A DNA stretch of 64,000 nt from Prorocentrum cordatum (GCA_963575745.1 CAUYUJ010002091.1:1-64000), one strand, 5' to 3'; shown: positions 32,670 to 43,263, numbered from the stretch's first letter. Notes: generated by a model not told the origin, from the letters alone. Numbers and translations: made by a program.

Positions 32670-33453
32670 GCTAGACCGGCATAGCCATAGCTGTGCAGCC
32701 ATAGACGTGATGATGTCGCGAGCGCGTCAAAGAAGGGCAGTCGCGCGAATTGGCGAGGCACGGCCTCTTGTCCTGGGTGCCACGTGGTGCCCGAAGAGCA
32801 TTTCCGTGTGCCCCAGTTACACGCCTACCTACGGCGTGACATATGCATCATGTGTTATTGAGCGTCGCAGCGCATGCTGTACCAGCTTTGTTGCACTCTT
32901 CAGCCTGACAGTTCACATGCACTTTACGCGCGCGCGCGTGCGTGCGTGGGTGTGTGGATGATCGTCGCCCGCTCACTATCGTCATCGGCATGTGGGGGGG
33001 TTAACATGTGCGCGTGTGTGTGTGTGTGGGTGATTGTCCCTTCGTCGTGCCCTTCGTTCTCCTTCCTACCGTGTTTGCACCCGTTTGGGGGTGTGCTGCA
33101 CTTCGCTTTTGGCACTTCCTCGTCCCTCTTGTTCGTCATCTTCGTGTCCTTCGTCCTTCCCTGATCGGCTTGGCCGCCTCTGTGTTTCCGTTGCTCTGTT
33201 GGCTTCGGCCCTCGCTTCCTGCTTCCTCGTCACCGTCGTCGTGTCCTTCGCCTTCCTTCTGCGGCTGCACGCTCTTGTTTGGACGGTGTTGAGCACTCGT
33301 TTCTCCCGCTCTGTCTCTCTTGTCGTTCCTCATCGCGTCCTTCGTGTTCCTTCTTCAGCTCCGTATGCACTCGGGTTTTGCCCCCCGGCATTGTTAGCCG
33401 GCCGAACGACGTCCCAGCGCGTTTGCATTTTCTTCTCGTGCGGCTCGTCTAAG

Positions 33454-33516
33454 CCTGCCCCCCCTACTGGGGATTCCCCGCCTCCGGTCCGAGCGCTGTC
33501 GGCATACGTCCGAATG
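33454..33516 (+). CDS. SH3-domain protein, exon with start of the SH3 fold
   Basis: The frame encodes PAPPTGDSPPP followed by VRALSAYVRMQ, which corresponds to the first strand of an SH3 domain (usually AxALYDYxxQ), placed correctly before RDELSF in the next exon. The 3' boundary is unresolved. A GT donor at 33508 preserves frame but removes VRM and Q, which the RT loop should need; splicing after 33516 would give a normal loop but lacks a standard donor. The proline-rich lead is a plausible linker. Confidence 0.5.
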
Positions 33517-33603
33517 CAGACCAGCCTGCGCAGTCCGCATGTGATCAGCGCGATTGTGAGCCACATTGCTGGAGGAGGGTGAGACTCCCCTCCCCCCCGC
33601 CAG

Positions 33604-33677
33604 CGCGACGAGCTGAGCTTCTCGGAGGGGGACGTCATCACGGTGACCTCCTGCGCCTCGGATTGGTGGAGCGGGAG
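33604..33677 (+). CDS. SH3-domain protein, exon with the SH3 core
   Basis: After a CCCCCCCGCCAG acceptor the frame gives RDELSFSEGDVITV and SDWWSGR. These are the family signatures: the acidic RT loop (DELSF), the diverging turn (EGD) and the paired tryptophans (WW) that contact proline-rich ligands. SH3 domains bind PxxP peptides in signalling and cytoskeletal complexes. The exon ends in phase 2 at AG followed by GCCGCG, a GC donor of a type used in dinoflagellates. Joining to 36196 restores the rest of the fold. Confidence 0.75.
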
Positions 33678-34494
33678 GCCGCGTGCCCGTGGTCCCTCGC
33701 GGGTGCTCCGGTGTGCGCGGGCGGTTGGGGACGCAGCGTCAGCGGGATGGTTCTCATACCGGGGGGGGGGGCGAGCGAGTGCAGCCGGACCGAGGTATAA
33801 GATCGAGGCCGGTTCGGGGAGGGTGCCCTGGCGTTCTTCTTGGGTGTTGTATGTTCTTGTGCGCCCTGGGGAGAGCACCTCCCTGGGCCCGCGTAACCTT
33901 CCATATGTCTCGCGTGCACGTCTCAGCGCACACATACTGCAGTACCTCGAGGCTAAGGCCTCACCCACCTGGTCTCACGAGGCCCGGACACTTACTTGTC
34001 CGCACTTGTGGTTCGTTCGTTCGTTCCCTTTCAGTCTACCTCCTCTGCTGTCCGCTCGAGAGGTTCTGCTTTCACTCGTGAGTTCGGGCCCTACTGCACA
34101 GAGGAGAAGGACATGAGGCGGGCCATCAACGACGGACGGACGCAGCAAGGAAGAGGCGCAGGAGGAGGAGGAGGAGGAGGAGGAGGAGGAGGAATCTCCC
34201 GGAGTCATGTGACATGTCTGAAGGGTTTCCAGAGGCTTGCGTAGGTCTCTGGGAGGGGGGAGGGGGAATGCGTTTTCACGATCTCATGGGGCCCTCGGAG
34301 GCCCTCGGACTGCTCTTCTGCTTCGGAGGGGCCAGCGGAGGTGGAGCAGCAGCAGCAGGAGGGGAGCTCGAGGAGCGTGGATGCGATGGCTGTTTGGGCA
34401 CTCTCTCTGTATCCCCCCTCCCTCTTCCGAGGCACCCGTCCTCGGTCCCCCCCTCGAGGCGCGATGTTGCGGGGCCTCGGGGGCCGATCTGCTC

Positions 34495-34719
34495 AACTCT
34501 TGGCGCACTGGCGCCCTCGTGCGGCGCGGCGAGGACGAGGAGCACCGGGAGGGGCAGGAGGAGGAGAGGGAGGGGCAGGGAGGGTGGGCAGGGAGGGGGA
34601 GGGAGTGGGGGGAGAAGATTGTGGCGGGGGCGGACGAGGAGGATCGGGAGGGCGATGACGAGGATGATGACTGCGATGCCGACGACAGCGAGGAGGAGGA
34701 GGAGGATCGTAGTTCGTAG
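34495..34719 (+). other. Acidic open frame within the SH3 intron
   Basis: Reads SWRTGALVRRGEDEEHREG and ends in a run of Asp and Glu followed by DRSS and TAG. It resembles an acidic protein tail, but GGA/GAC repeats create such frames easily. It is incompatible with the phase-correct SH3 join, so if real it is an alternative last exon. Confidence 0.25.
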
Positions 34720-34879
34720 TGCATTGCAAATCCCCTTGAGGGTGTAACCACGACCCCGTCGAGTCGGAGGGGGCACAGGGGCTCCTCCGGCTCTCCCGGA
34801 TGGTCACCGGGTCCGCGCAGGGACGCACGTCGGCACCTGGTACTGGTGGAAGGTCTGTATAGTCAGCATGCCCCGAGAC

Positions 34880-35126
34880 CTTAGTGGGCCCTGGCAACGA
34901 CAGGGCCGTTTTTTTACCGGTTCCGTTCTGCCGTTTTTTTGCTGGTTCCGACGCCGTTCTTTTACCGGTTCCGTCGCCGTTTTTTTACCGGTTCCGGCTC
35001 CGGTTCCAATCCTGAGCCGTTTTTGTTGCCGTTTCCGGTCGCCTTTTTTTGCCGTTTCCATTTCCAAGGGACATTTTTGTGGAAACGGTGAAAAAAATCG
35101 CCCTGCCGTTTCTGGGGCCCACAAAG
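34880..35126. mobile_element. MITE family K, copy 1
   Basis: Ends are inverted repeats of about 35 bp (TTAGTGGGCCCTGG, then CAGGGCCGTTTTTT on the left, with the complement on the right). The interior holds four CCGTTTTTTTACCGGTTCCG-like subrepeats. The reverse complement matches 58636-58884 throughout. 247 bp, non-coding. Confidence 0.9.
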
Positions 35127-36057
35127 TTTCGTGGTAGTCGCCGTCTTGCCGCCTGTCTTCACAGGTGATGAGTCATGCTGCGTGTCTCACCGCCTGCTCC
35201 ACTGCAGAGAGGATCGCCATTCTGGTGGTGACGTGAGTGGGCCCCGTTCCGCAGCGTGGCGGCATGGGAAACACGCTCTGCAGCAGGCCGTTACGCCACC
35301 CCCGGGGGTGACAGTGGGGACCCGCTCCACCGCGCGGCGAATCATCGCCCTAAGCCGGGTTTCGGCGAGGCCGTCCAACAAGAGCTGACCTAGTCATACC
35401 ATCGCGCGCATTTGAGACGATATTTCGACCTCACATTCTGCCCCCACGCACGCACCAAACAAAGCCTATTCACACAAGCTCGTGGCAAATATCCCAGGCA
35501 GTGGCGGACAACAAACCAGACAATAACGGGAAGCCGCGCACTGTCAGCCGAGTTTGGTAGAAGACGTTTGGATGAGACACGCCGAGTCCGTGTCGCACGC
35601 GTGCCGCGCGCATGGTCGGGAAACCAACCACTTGAGCATGCATCAGTTGCTTCGGATATCCAATGGTGCTCGCGCGTCTCCGTGGCATTCGGTGCTGAAT
35701 GCGCGTTTGCGTTTTTGGGGGGGCATGATTTGTCCGCCCCATCGCGCCACTCTGGAATCGAAACTAACAATTACGGGCAGTTGCGCATTTCGAAGCATTA
35801 AGAGTAGCAGTGTACAAGACGTTGTCAGACGATCGCGTAACTGCCCGGGTGGCGGGGGCACGGGCCAACAACATCCCCCCCCCGAGTTCTACATTGGCAC
35901 TGCTTTCGGGCCGATCGGGGGTGGCGTAGCGTAGTGTACAAGACCGAGACGATCATGACAAGATCTTTGTCGGTACCCCGTGGTGACTGTCAGTTGGAGT
36001 CGCCAAAGCAGCGTGCGAACTCAAAATTGGTCCCACAGCTGCTCGTATACCGCTGCC

Positions 36058-36175
36058 AGGAGGAGGAGGAGGAGGAGGAGGAGGAGGAGGAGGAAGAGGA
36101 GGAGGGCAAGACGAGGACGAGCACGAGGCCGAGGCCGAGGATGAGGAGGAGGAGGAGGAGGAGGAGGAGGAGCCC
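36058..36175. repeat. (GGA)n microsatellite before SH3 exon 36196
   Basis: Two GGA runs with a GAGGCC-rich middle, ending 20 bases before the acceptor of the next SH3 exon. Confidence 0.93.
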
Positions 36176-36195
36176 CCGACCTTCCCTCGGCCGAG

Positions 36196-36368
36196 GCTCC
36201 CTGGCGGCCGCCGCGAGGGCCTCTTTCCCTCCGAGGCCGTGCGGCTGAACACCCGGCCCGTGGCCCGCTTCGACCTCGTGGGCGCTCCCGGCGGCGAGGC
36301 ACCCCGCCATGGGCAGCGGCCCTGGCCGCCGCCGCCGCCGCCGCCGCCCGGGAGGCCAGGCCCTGCAG
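36196..36368 (+). CDS. SH3-domain protein, exon completing the SH3 fold
   Basis: Joined in phase to the exon ending at 33677, it reads LPGGRREGLFPSEAVRLN. GLFPSEAV is the family's GLFPxNYV signature that forms the last strand and ligand groove. Downstream are RPVARFDLVGAPGGEAP and a proline run (PPPPPPPPGRPGP). The exon ends at CCCTGCAG before GT (36369), phase 1. The proline run could bind another SH3 domain or fold back on this one. Confidence 0.72.
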
Positions 36369-36389
36369 GTTCGCGCATGACAGAAGGGA

Positions 36390-36540
36390 GTAAGAGGAGG
36401 AGGAGGAGGAGGAGGAGGAGGAGGAGGAGGAGGAGGAGGAGGAGGAGGAGGAGGAGGAGGTGAAGGAGGTGAAGGAGGATGAGGAAGAGGAGGAGGAGGA
36501 GGAAGAGGAGAAGGAGGAGGAGGAGGAGGAGGAGGAGATG
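36390..36540. repeat. (GGA)n microsatellite in an SH3-gene intron
   Basis: Nearly pure GGA to 36460, then GAAGGAGGT and GAGGAAGAG units. It fills most of the intron 36369-36562. Confidence 0.93.
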
Positions 36541-36562
36541 AAGGAACACGGGTCGTCGGCAG

Positions 36563-36649
36563 CAGGTTTGGCGCCGGTCGGCTTCGGAGGGTTCTCGCAG
36601 TACTTCGTGTGTGGACACCGCTGCCCTCTCTCTTCAGAGGAGGGAGCAG
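36563..36649 (+). CDS. SH3-domain protein, downstream exon
   Basis: Bounded by CGTCGGCAG and AG followed by GTACCC, with phases that match the preceding exon (one base plus two). Reads AGLAPVGFGGFSQYFVC, then GHRCPLSSEEGA. No known domain; the Cys/His spacing is suggestive but too short to call a zinc site. The following intron is a family G introner. Confidence 0.55.
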
Positions 36650-36856
36650 GTACCCATATACCTCTGCCCTTGCCGCGTGTCCCCTTTTTTTGAGCCTCCT
36701 TGGCCTCCGTCGTCGCCAACGCTGGATTCGCCTCGAGATTCTAGTCAGAACGCACCCCCGTCGTTTTGAGACGTCTCCACGCTGCGTTCTGGCCGGCCTG
36801 CGGGAGTAGATCCCCTCTTTTCGGTAGTCCTCCTTGATCTTCTGAAGCTGTCGGAG
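36650..36856 (+). mobile_element. Introner-like family G, copy 2 (intron of the SH3 gene)
   Basis: A 207-bp segment from GTACCCATAT to TGTCGGAG that restores frame when removed. It contains the family's conserved block GGATTCGCCTCGAGATTC near 36724. Related segments occupy intron positions in two other genes, so the intron itself appears to be a mobile sequence. Confidence 0.6.
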
Positions 36857-36923
36857 GCTTTCGGCGGTGCCCCCTGGCCGGCGTCGTCGTCCGCGGCGCC
36901 TCGGGGGCCAGTGCGTTCTGCAA
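36857..36923 (+). CDS. SH3-domain protein, downstream exon
   Basis: Phase-consistent continuation reading FRRCPLAGVVVRGASGASAF with C at the end. The donor is AA before GTAAGT, a full consensus. No domain recognised. Confidence 0.5.
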
Positions 36924-36982
36924 GTAAGTTCGCGGAGGCTTTTTGGAGACCTTTCATCCACGTGAGGGTGACCTTTCGCCAG

Positions 36983-37019
36983 AGTAACCTCTGGTGCTGG
37001 CCCAAACGGGGTCGGGTGA
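36983..37019 (+). CDS. SH3-domain protein, probable last exon
   Basis: After a 59-bp intron (GTAAGT to TTTCGCCAG) the frame closes with VTSGAGPNGVG and TGA at 37017-37019. It is short but phase-consistent. If correct, the visible SH3 gene ends here. Confidence 0.4.
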
Positions 37020-38600
37020 TTTTTCTTGTGGAATGAGCTTGACCTCGCGTCGGCACCCGCATCGCGTGATTACGCCCGCATCTGAGCGCGCCAGGTTTGG
37101 GCCCACCCGTCGCAATCGACAGCAACGCATACGCGTCGCACCCTACAGTTTGCATTGTTTACTCGAGGGGGAGCCGGTCGACCAGACGGCCCGTTTTCTG
37201 GCCCAGGACCAGTCCCGAATCCCAGCCCAAATCCCAATACGTCTGGTTTGAAACATTTTTTGATATATTTGAATATGTTAGAATATGTTTTTCTCAAGCC
37301 AATGGGGATCTTTTCTTATTATTAGTTAACCGAAGATATTCAAACATATTCCAGGCTCTCGGATGCGGCTGGCTTTGGCCATGACGCCGGGCCTGGTCAG
37401 ACGTCATCGCGATGCAGCCCGGCAGTGCCAGACCTCATCGCGGTGGCCCCCGGCAGCGTCTGCTTTGGCAGCGCCTTCGGAATTCCATTTGGGTCGCTCG
37501 TCTTCAATCGGCGGAATTCCGCGGTTGCCCGCTGGGCACAAAACAAATCTTTTGAGTGGCGCCCCGCCGATCGTTGATGCGGCGCGGCAACGCCGGCTTG
37601 CGCAATTGCGTTGGGCCCCCACGGGCGCCCCTGAAGCCGCGCACCAAAGGTCACTCTAGCCTACGTAGGGTCACTCCTACGCGTAGTCGATTTCAGTCGA
37701 CAAAGAAGCAGCTGTAGAATCTTCGAAGCTCCGAGCAGACCTCCGAAGGTTTATGTTTATGCTGTCATGTGTTCATCCGTTCCATCAGCTGCGCCTCGTC
37801 GAGGGCGGTCAGAGGGCGCCGGAATCGTCCCAAACGGCCGCGCGGGGCCCGAGATGTGGCCCGAAGAGAGGCTGGATTGATCGGGGCGTACACAAGGGGG
37901 GTCAGCGCTTACGGGGATCAGCCAATCCCCCCTGGCCGGCCTGGGTTGATTATGGGGGCTGCTTCCTGTTTGGCCTGGGTTCGAGGCGTGGCCTTTTGCT
38001 GACATGGGCCATAGCGCTGACCTCAGTCAGACCTCAGGCCGACCTGGGTTACAGTGCTGACCTGTGTTATAACTTTGGCTGACCTGGCTGCGCGCTTGTG
38101 GCCTGCTTTAGAGAAGGAGCCGACGCATGACTAAGGCGGATTCTGCCTGGGCCGTTCCTGGACGACGCATTTGCCGTTCGGGGGGATCTTTGCACAAAAG
38201 TTTCGGAGTAGCAGCTTCCACTGTGGATCGCCAGCGTTGGCCTCATTCTGAGTCCCCCTCTTTCTCTCTCGCTCTATCTTTGTCTGTCTCTCTCTCTCTC
38301 TCTCTTTCTCTTTTCCTCTTTCTGGCAATTCTGACGATTGGAAGCACGAGCTCCGAGCGCAAGCACTGTTCACAGCCATCGGTTGCAGTTGGACGAAAGG
38401 GGGGCCAAGGCCAGCTGAGACCAAGTCAGAGGGCACCAGCATTCCGCGCCAGGGCTCCATGACAGCCGTGGTCATGTTGATGCAGGCCAACTCGATGATG
38501 AGGCGCAGGCGCGAGCTGCTCCCTGGCCCTGCCCCAGCGACGGGCCGAAAGACCAGCGGGCGCGACGAAGACGGGGACATGACGCATGTTGCTCGCACTG
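37020..38600. other. No recognised gene
   Basis: Contains a short AT-rich stretch (37230-37345, with GAATATGTTAGAATATG repeats), GACCTGGGTTACAG/GCTGACCT direct repeats at 38000-38090 and a CT run at 38260-38325. Frames have no domain. Confidence 0.45.
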
Positions 38601-38639
38601 GTCTTCTCCTTCTCCTCCCCATCTGCCCCTCCCCCCCTT

Positions 38640-38880
38640 TTCCATCTTCTTCTCCTTCTCCTCATCCTTCCTCCTTTTTTTATTCCTAATCTTCCGAAAT
38701 ACTGGGCTCATTATGGCTCGTTGGTGCGTGCTTGCATGGGTCCCCTCCTCTCCCCTCCCATCCCCTCCTCCTGCTTCCTGTCTCCTCCTGCCTCCTCTTG
38801 CCTCCTACTCCTCCTTTTTTCCCCACATCCAAAGTGGGGTTCTTGTTTTCTCTGGACACCCCGCGCAGGAACAGGAACAC
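38640..38880. other. CTCCT-rich tract and a CCCCACATCC end-like motif
   Basis: After CT-rich DNA, 38819-38865 reads CCCCACATCC, AGTGGGGTTCTTGTTTTC and GGACACCCC. Nearly the same words occur at 61440-61487 next to the left end of a family A element. It may be the end of a related MITE. Confidence 0.5.
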
Positions 38881-39019
38881 ACACACACACACCCACTCAC
38901 ACTCACTCACACTCTCTCATCATCAACCTCATCAGCATCATCGATGATGCTCTCTCACATGCTTAGTCACTCACATACTCATCATCATCATCACTCGCAC
39001 TCTCTCACACGCTCATGAA

Positions 39020-39050
<31 letters not shown>

Positions 39051-39166
39051 GGCATCGGCATCATCCTCATTCAAACATCATCATCGCCACCACCACTCAC
39101 AATCAATCATCATCCTCTTCACCACTCATCTTCACCACCACTCATCATCCTCATCCTCATCATCGT
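38880..39166. repeat. (CA)n and (ATC)n microsatellites
   Basis: CACACACACA at 38880, CTCACACTCA units, then ATC repeats at 39015-39165. Confidence 0.93.
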
Positions 39167-40112
39167 TGAGTAAATTGTGAGGAAGTCTCAGGCGGGAGCC
39201 CCCTCCCTATGGGGCCCGCAGATCATGTTGGTAATCCGAGCGGGTCATCGGAATCTTGTAACTGTCGTCACTTTTGAGTTCCCCAGGCCTGAATTTGGAG
39301 GAAGTCTCAGGCGGGAGCCTCGTCTGTGAGTGAATTGGGAGGAAGTCTCAGGCGGGAGCTCCCTCCCTATGGGGCCCGCAGATCATGTTGGTAATCCGAG
39401 CGGGTCATCGGAACCTTGTAACTGTCGTCACTTTTGGGCTCCTCAAGCCTGAATTTGGAGGAAGTCTCAGGCGGGAGCCTCGTCTGTGAGTAAATTGTGA
39501 GGAAGTCTCAGGCGGGAGCCCCCTCCCTATGGGGCCCGCAGATCATGTTGGTAATCCGAGCGGGTCATCGGAATCCTATAACTGTCGTCACTTTTGAGCT
39601 CCCCAGGCCTGAAAATGGAGGAAGTCTCAGGCGGGAGCCTCGTCTGTGAGTGAATTGGGAGGAAGTCTCAGGCGGGAGCTCCCTCCCTATGGGGCCCGCA
39701 GATCATGTTGGTAATCCGAGCGGGTCATCGGAATCCTGTAACTGTCGTCACTTTTGGGCTCCTCAAGCCTGAATTTGGAGGAAGTCTCAGGCGGGAGCCT
39801 CGTCTGTGAGTGAATTCTGAGGAAGTCTCAGGCGGGAGCCCCCTCCCTATGGGGCCCGCAGATCATGTTGGTAATCCGAGCGGGTCATCGGAACCTGTAA
39901 CTGTCGTCACTTTTGAGCTCCCCAGGCCTGAAAATGGAGGAAGTCTCAGGCGGGAGCCTCGTCTCTGAGTGAATTGGGAGGAAGTCTCAGGCGGGAGCTC
40001 CCTCCCTATGGGGCCCGCAGATCATGTTGGTAATCCGAGCGGGTCATCGGAATCCTGTAACTGTCGTCACTTTTGGGCTCCTCAAGCCTGAATATGGAGG
40101 AAGTCTCAGGCG
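39167..40112 (+). repeat. 160-bp satellite arranged as A-B dimers
   Basis: Six units of about 160 bp. Odd units have GGGAGCCCCCTCCC and GAGYTCCCCAGGCCTG; even units have GGGAGCTCCCTCCC and GGGCTCCTCAAGCCTG, so the array is A-B-A-B-A-B with a 320-bp period. Each unit contains AGGAAGTCTCAGGCGGGAGC twice. The array ends within that word and is followed by TTTTGTCCAG, an acceptor-like sequence. Confidence 0.95.
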
Positions 40113-40124
40113 GTTTTGTCCAGG

Positions 40125-40178
40125 GCGGAGGCGAAGCAGCTCGCGGCAGAGCTGGGCTTCGTGCTGCCTTCCGCCTGA
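40125..40178 (+). CDS. Possible last exon after the 160-bp satellite
   Basis: Following TTTTGTCCAG the frame reads AEAKQLAAELGFVLPSA and TGA (40176-40178). It looks like the C-terminus of an alpha-helical protein. The upstream exon was not found; it would have to lie left of the satellite, which would then be intronic. Confidence 0.35.
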   Translation, partial: AEAKQLAAELGFVLPSA

Positions 40179-40194
40179 GCGCGGCTGCGCCTCG

Positions 40195-40300
40195 CTCGAA
40201 GCCCGCGGGGTTGTCCCAACGGCTTGGTCTTGCGCGCCAACGGCTCGCGGGGTTGTCCCGACAGCCTGGCCCGCGGGGTTGTCCCAACGGCTGCGCGACG
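40195..40300. repeat. GCGGGGTTGTCCCAACGGCT short tandem repeat
   Basis: GCGGGGTTGTCCC occurs three times (about 40206, 40247 and 40272), each followed by AACGGCT or GACAGCC. Confidence 0.8.
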
Positions 40301-40312
40301 TGACCAGTAGAG

Positions 40313-40435
40313 AACGCGCCTGTGCTGGCCGTGGCGGCGACGGCGCCGAGGAACATCGACATGCGCGCTCATGCAACAGGAAGGGGAGGAGGTGGCGGGG
40401 CGCGGAACAAACAGGGGGGCGAGGATGGGGACAAC
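40313..40435 (+). CDS. Possible exon, function unknown
   Basis: The frame gives VLAVAATAPRNIDMRAHATG and, after a glycine run, ARNKQGGEDGDN, ending at AAC before GTAAGG, a consensus donor. Coding is plausible but unsupported by a domain or a partner exon. Confidence 0.3.
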
Positions 40436-40924
40436 GTAAGGAGTGGAAGGGGGGCCCGCGCCAAGGCGACAGGAAATATACGCAGAAGAGACAGCCAGGA
40501 CGCCTCACCAACCACGAGGACGACGGTGATGGTTTTTTCCAGATTCGCCCAGAGGATTCTTATGTGGGGTTCTTCCGTCGGAGTAATTGTTTTCCTCCTC
40601 CTGATGGTTGGCGTCCCCTTTCCCGCCTGTTCCTGCCTCTGTCGCCTCCGTGCGTCTCCTCGTGCCCTCTCATCTTGCCTTCTCCTCACGCCCCGTCTCC
40701 GTCGGACGGCCCCGTCCCTCGGGGCAGGACTGGGGGGACCGTGCTGGGGAAGAGGACGGAGGGCAGGAATGCGGCTGGGCAGGAGAGGCACCGCCCAGCT
40801 CCTCCGCACCGACACGGAACAAACATCCGTGGACGACCGGTGCGCGCATGATGGCAGCCTCAACACGGGGCGTCGCAGTGCGTGCCCGTCGTGAGGGAGC
40901 GCGCTCCGGCAGATGGACTGCGGT
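40436..40924. other. No recognised gene
   Basis: Open frames in several phases with no domain. A hydrophobic stretch (SVGVIVFLLLMVGVPF) in the plus frame near 40575-40620 could be a membrane segment but has no support. Confidence 0.35.
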
Positions 40925-41066
40925 TAAGCCGGGCGTGTCCCACTACAGGAGGAAAATTCAAAAATAGTACAAATACTCGGGGGACATTTCTTTTAGTATC
41001 TTCTAGTTTTTGCATATCTTTTATTTTTCGCCCAAAATCCGCCTGTAGGGGGACAGGCCCCACCTA
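40925..41066. mobile_element. MITE family A, copy 1
   Basis: The left end TAAGCCGGGCGTGTCCC plus CTACAGGAGG is the inverse of the right end CCGCCTGTAGGGGGACAGG plus CCCCACCTAA, giving about 29-bp inverted repeats with some mismatches. TAA flanks both sides. The interior of about 85 bp is AT-rich and non-coding. Confidence 0.85.
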
Positions 41067-41105
41067 ACACTACGGTGGGAGTGTCGATTAAGGGATGCGC
41101 TCAGG

Positions 41106-41321
41106 ATGCTTCAGACTCTTGGGGGCATTCCTTATCAGATGAGGGCGGCGGTCATACGCATGGCCAATCCACGATTGGAGTTCCATCGGCTTCCAGACCG
41201 TGGATTCAATATCCCATGGTTCCTTATCCAAGGCCCTCAACGTAAGAAGCACCTGCCCCCGTTAGGCGCACGGGTTCCCATACAACGTCATGGGTCACGC
41301 CATTCGCGTGATGGAGCGTAA
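41106..41321 (+). other. Unassigned 71-codon open frame
   Basis: Starts at an ATG 40 bases right of MITE A and reads MLQTLGGIPYQMRAAVIRMA, later NIPWFLIQGPQRKKHLPP. Its balanced codon use differs from the GC-biased exons, suggesting a mobile-element remnant or chance. No domain recognised. Confidence 0.25.
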
Positions 41322-41349
41322 CCCCCGGAGCGACACTTTCAGGTCCCTC

Positions 41350-41384
41350 ATTCCCCAAGCAGTGCTTGCACTTGGAGGTTCTTA
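41350..41384 (+). repeat. CAGTGCTTGCACTG hairpin element
   Basis: TCCCCAAGCAGTGCTTGCAC followed by TTGGAGGTTCTTA. One of seven dispersed copies (10081, 21534, 28637 reverse, 41350, 44684, 45964 reverse, 57551). The core forms a perfect stem around TT in the best copies. Confidence 0.8.
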
Positions 41385-42980
41385 CCTGTGTTGTTTGAGG
41401 GAGCTGGATTGGTTCACGGGGTTTTCGCTACGTTGCCGCCCGTGCCGCCTCGTGGGCGCCTCGGAGGCGTCTCGTGGGCGCCCCGAGCGCTGGATGGATC
41501 CCCCGCGGATTCGCCACGTTGCCTCCCAAAGCCCCCTGCGACCCCGCATGCGGCCCGAGGTGGCCTCCCCTTGGAGTCTCGGACGCACGACCCAGACGAC
41601 GGCCAGCGCCGCGCCTGAAGAAGGAACCCTTTTCGTTTGGGAGGGGCTCCGTGTTCCTTAGTTGGTTTATAGCTGGCCTTGGGTCATCCTCATTGAAAAA
41701 GGGGAGCCCGTTCCTTGTTCAGGGTTCCTTGGGTCAGCGCCCCGACCCTACGGCGGCAGACACCGCCCCCCGACCTTCCAGCAGGCCCCCCTCCTGAGCT
41801 CCCTCTCTCCGTTGCCTTCGGACCTCACCCGCCCGCCTGCCTCGAGGGTCCCGGGACGGCCTCTTTGACACAGCTTCCTGCGCACAACACGCACGACGGC
41901 GGCGACGGCCACAAGACTGCGACAGACAGGGAAGCCTGGCCGGCATTGGAGCCGAAAGGCCTGGCCCACGTCCATGTTGGGGACTCTGCGCAAAGCCCCC
42001 GCACCGAGGCCCGAGTCCCACCCTCCTCCCTCCTCCCCCCCTCGATCAGCATGCTTCTCGGCGCTCCGGCGCCACCGCCGGGGTCCGGGGTCTCGTCGGG
42101 CGGGACGACTGACCGGCGCCTCGCCTCGCCTCGCCTCCCCAGCCTCCCCCCCCGAGGTCCTGAACAGCCCCCCTGGACGCCCTGCAGCAGCCCCGAGGAC
42201 CCCCTCGAAGCCTTCTGGGTCAGTGCGTCTTCCCCCGAGGCCTCCAGCGCAGGGCGGGGAGGATCGCGAGGACGGAGGAGGAAGGGCGAAGGAAGGAGGA
42301 GGCTGCGGGCGGGCAGGGGAAGGGACGGGGTAGGACGGCCGCGGAGGTGAGTGAGGAGGGAGAGAGGAGGATAGGAAGAGCTGGAGGAGGAGGAGGACAA
42401 GGACACGCTCCAAGGGGGTCCCAAGGTTCCCCGAGAGCGCCCCGATTCAGTCCTTGATGCCTCCAGAAAGGTCTAGCCAGCCGCCGTGTCGCCCCGAGAG
42501 GTGCTCCGAAAGCCCTCCGCATCCGCCTTGGCGCTCCAGGGCCGGCTCGCTCGCGGGCTGCGGGATTCTGCCTCCTCGTCTGCATCCGCTGAGAATCGTT
42601 GCCCAGACCCCCCCCCCGGAGCCAAATCACGGCATGTTTTTATCCACAGATCTGGAGCCGAATCCCTTCAGCATGAGCCCTCGGGCCTCTTGGGGTGCGT
42701 GCCGGCTCGAGATTTGACGGGACCCAGCCAGGGCAACGAGAACGCCCGTCTGGCCCGTCTGGGCCGTCTTTGGATCTCTCAGGCCATCTCGGGGCCGCAT
42801 CGATGAAGACGCTCTTCGAAGTCTTCCATGGAAAGTCGGGGGTGCTTGGGGGTTCGGAGAGTATTGAGGGAGACCTTCTGGTTGGAGGGTTGGCATGTCA
42901 TTCCCGGAAGTCCTCTTGGGAACAGCGATGAAGACGGCTCTGGGAAATCTTTAGGGGATGGAGAGGGATTTCCGGATGGA
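41385..42980. other. No clear gene; weak open frames
   Basis: GC-rich DNA with long frames on both strands (for example 41715-42350 plus and 42413-41748 minus), no domain. 42486-42806 (plus) reads protein-like in parts (SGAESLQHEPSGLLGCVPA) after a TTATCCACAG acceptor-like site and may be an exon of the gene at 43264. Confidence 0.3.
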
Positions 42981-42981
42981 G

Positions 42982-43140
42982 TTAGGACGAGGACGACATC
43001 CGTTCCAGAGCGCTCTGGCACGCTCTCAGAGCGTTCCAGGAACGCGCTGGGCAGGCCGCCGCGCCCGAGACATCCTTCAGAGCCGCCGGATCTGAGAGGT
43101 TCTCGATCCCACACCCGAACTTATCCTCGTCCTGGCTTCG
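42982..43140. mobile_element. MITE-like family I, copy 1
   Basis: TTAGGACGAGGACGACATCC at the left is the inverse of ACTTATCCTCGTCCTGG at the right. The interior shares CGTTCCAGAGCGC, GCGCCCGAGACATC and TTCTCGAT with 63411-63538. About 150 bp, non-coding. Confidence 0.7.
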
Positions 43141-43263
43141 CCTCAGACTTCAGGGGGAGCTTGCTGGGAGGCCATTGTGCGCGTGTGCCGCCGTGGGCCG
43201 ACGCTAGGCCCATCTCTGGCCGCCGTGCGAGCCTCGCTCTTTCCCTGCGCCCACCTCCCTCAG

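Larger units (their letters stand above)
33678..36195 (+). other. 2.5 kb intron of the SH3 gene (GC-AG)
   Basis: Supported by the phase-correct join of DWWSG and R to LPGGRREGLFPSEAV. It contains an intronic segment related to 43340-43440 (GGACCGAGGTATAAGATCG, about 33787-33850), GGA microsatellites (34155-34193, 36058-36172), an acidic open frame at 34495-34719 and the MITE K at 34880-35126. Within it, 35390-35930 has two weakly similar halves (ACGGGAAGCCGCGCA near 35527 and ACGGGCAGTTGCGCA near 35774). Confidence 0.7.

Noticed and set aside
36239-36463. Short plus frame ending in an arginine run as a gene of its own
   Set aside because: Its first half is the SH3 exon 36196-36368; the arginine run lies past the GT donor, in the GGA repeat of the intron.
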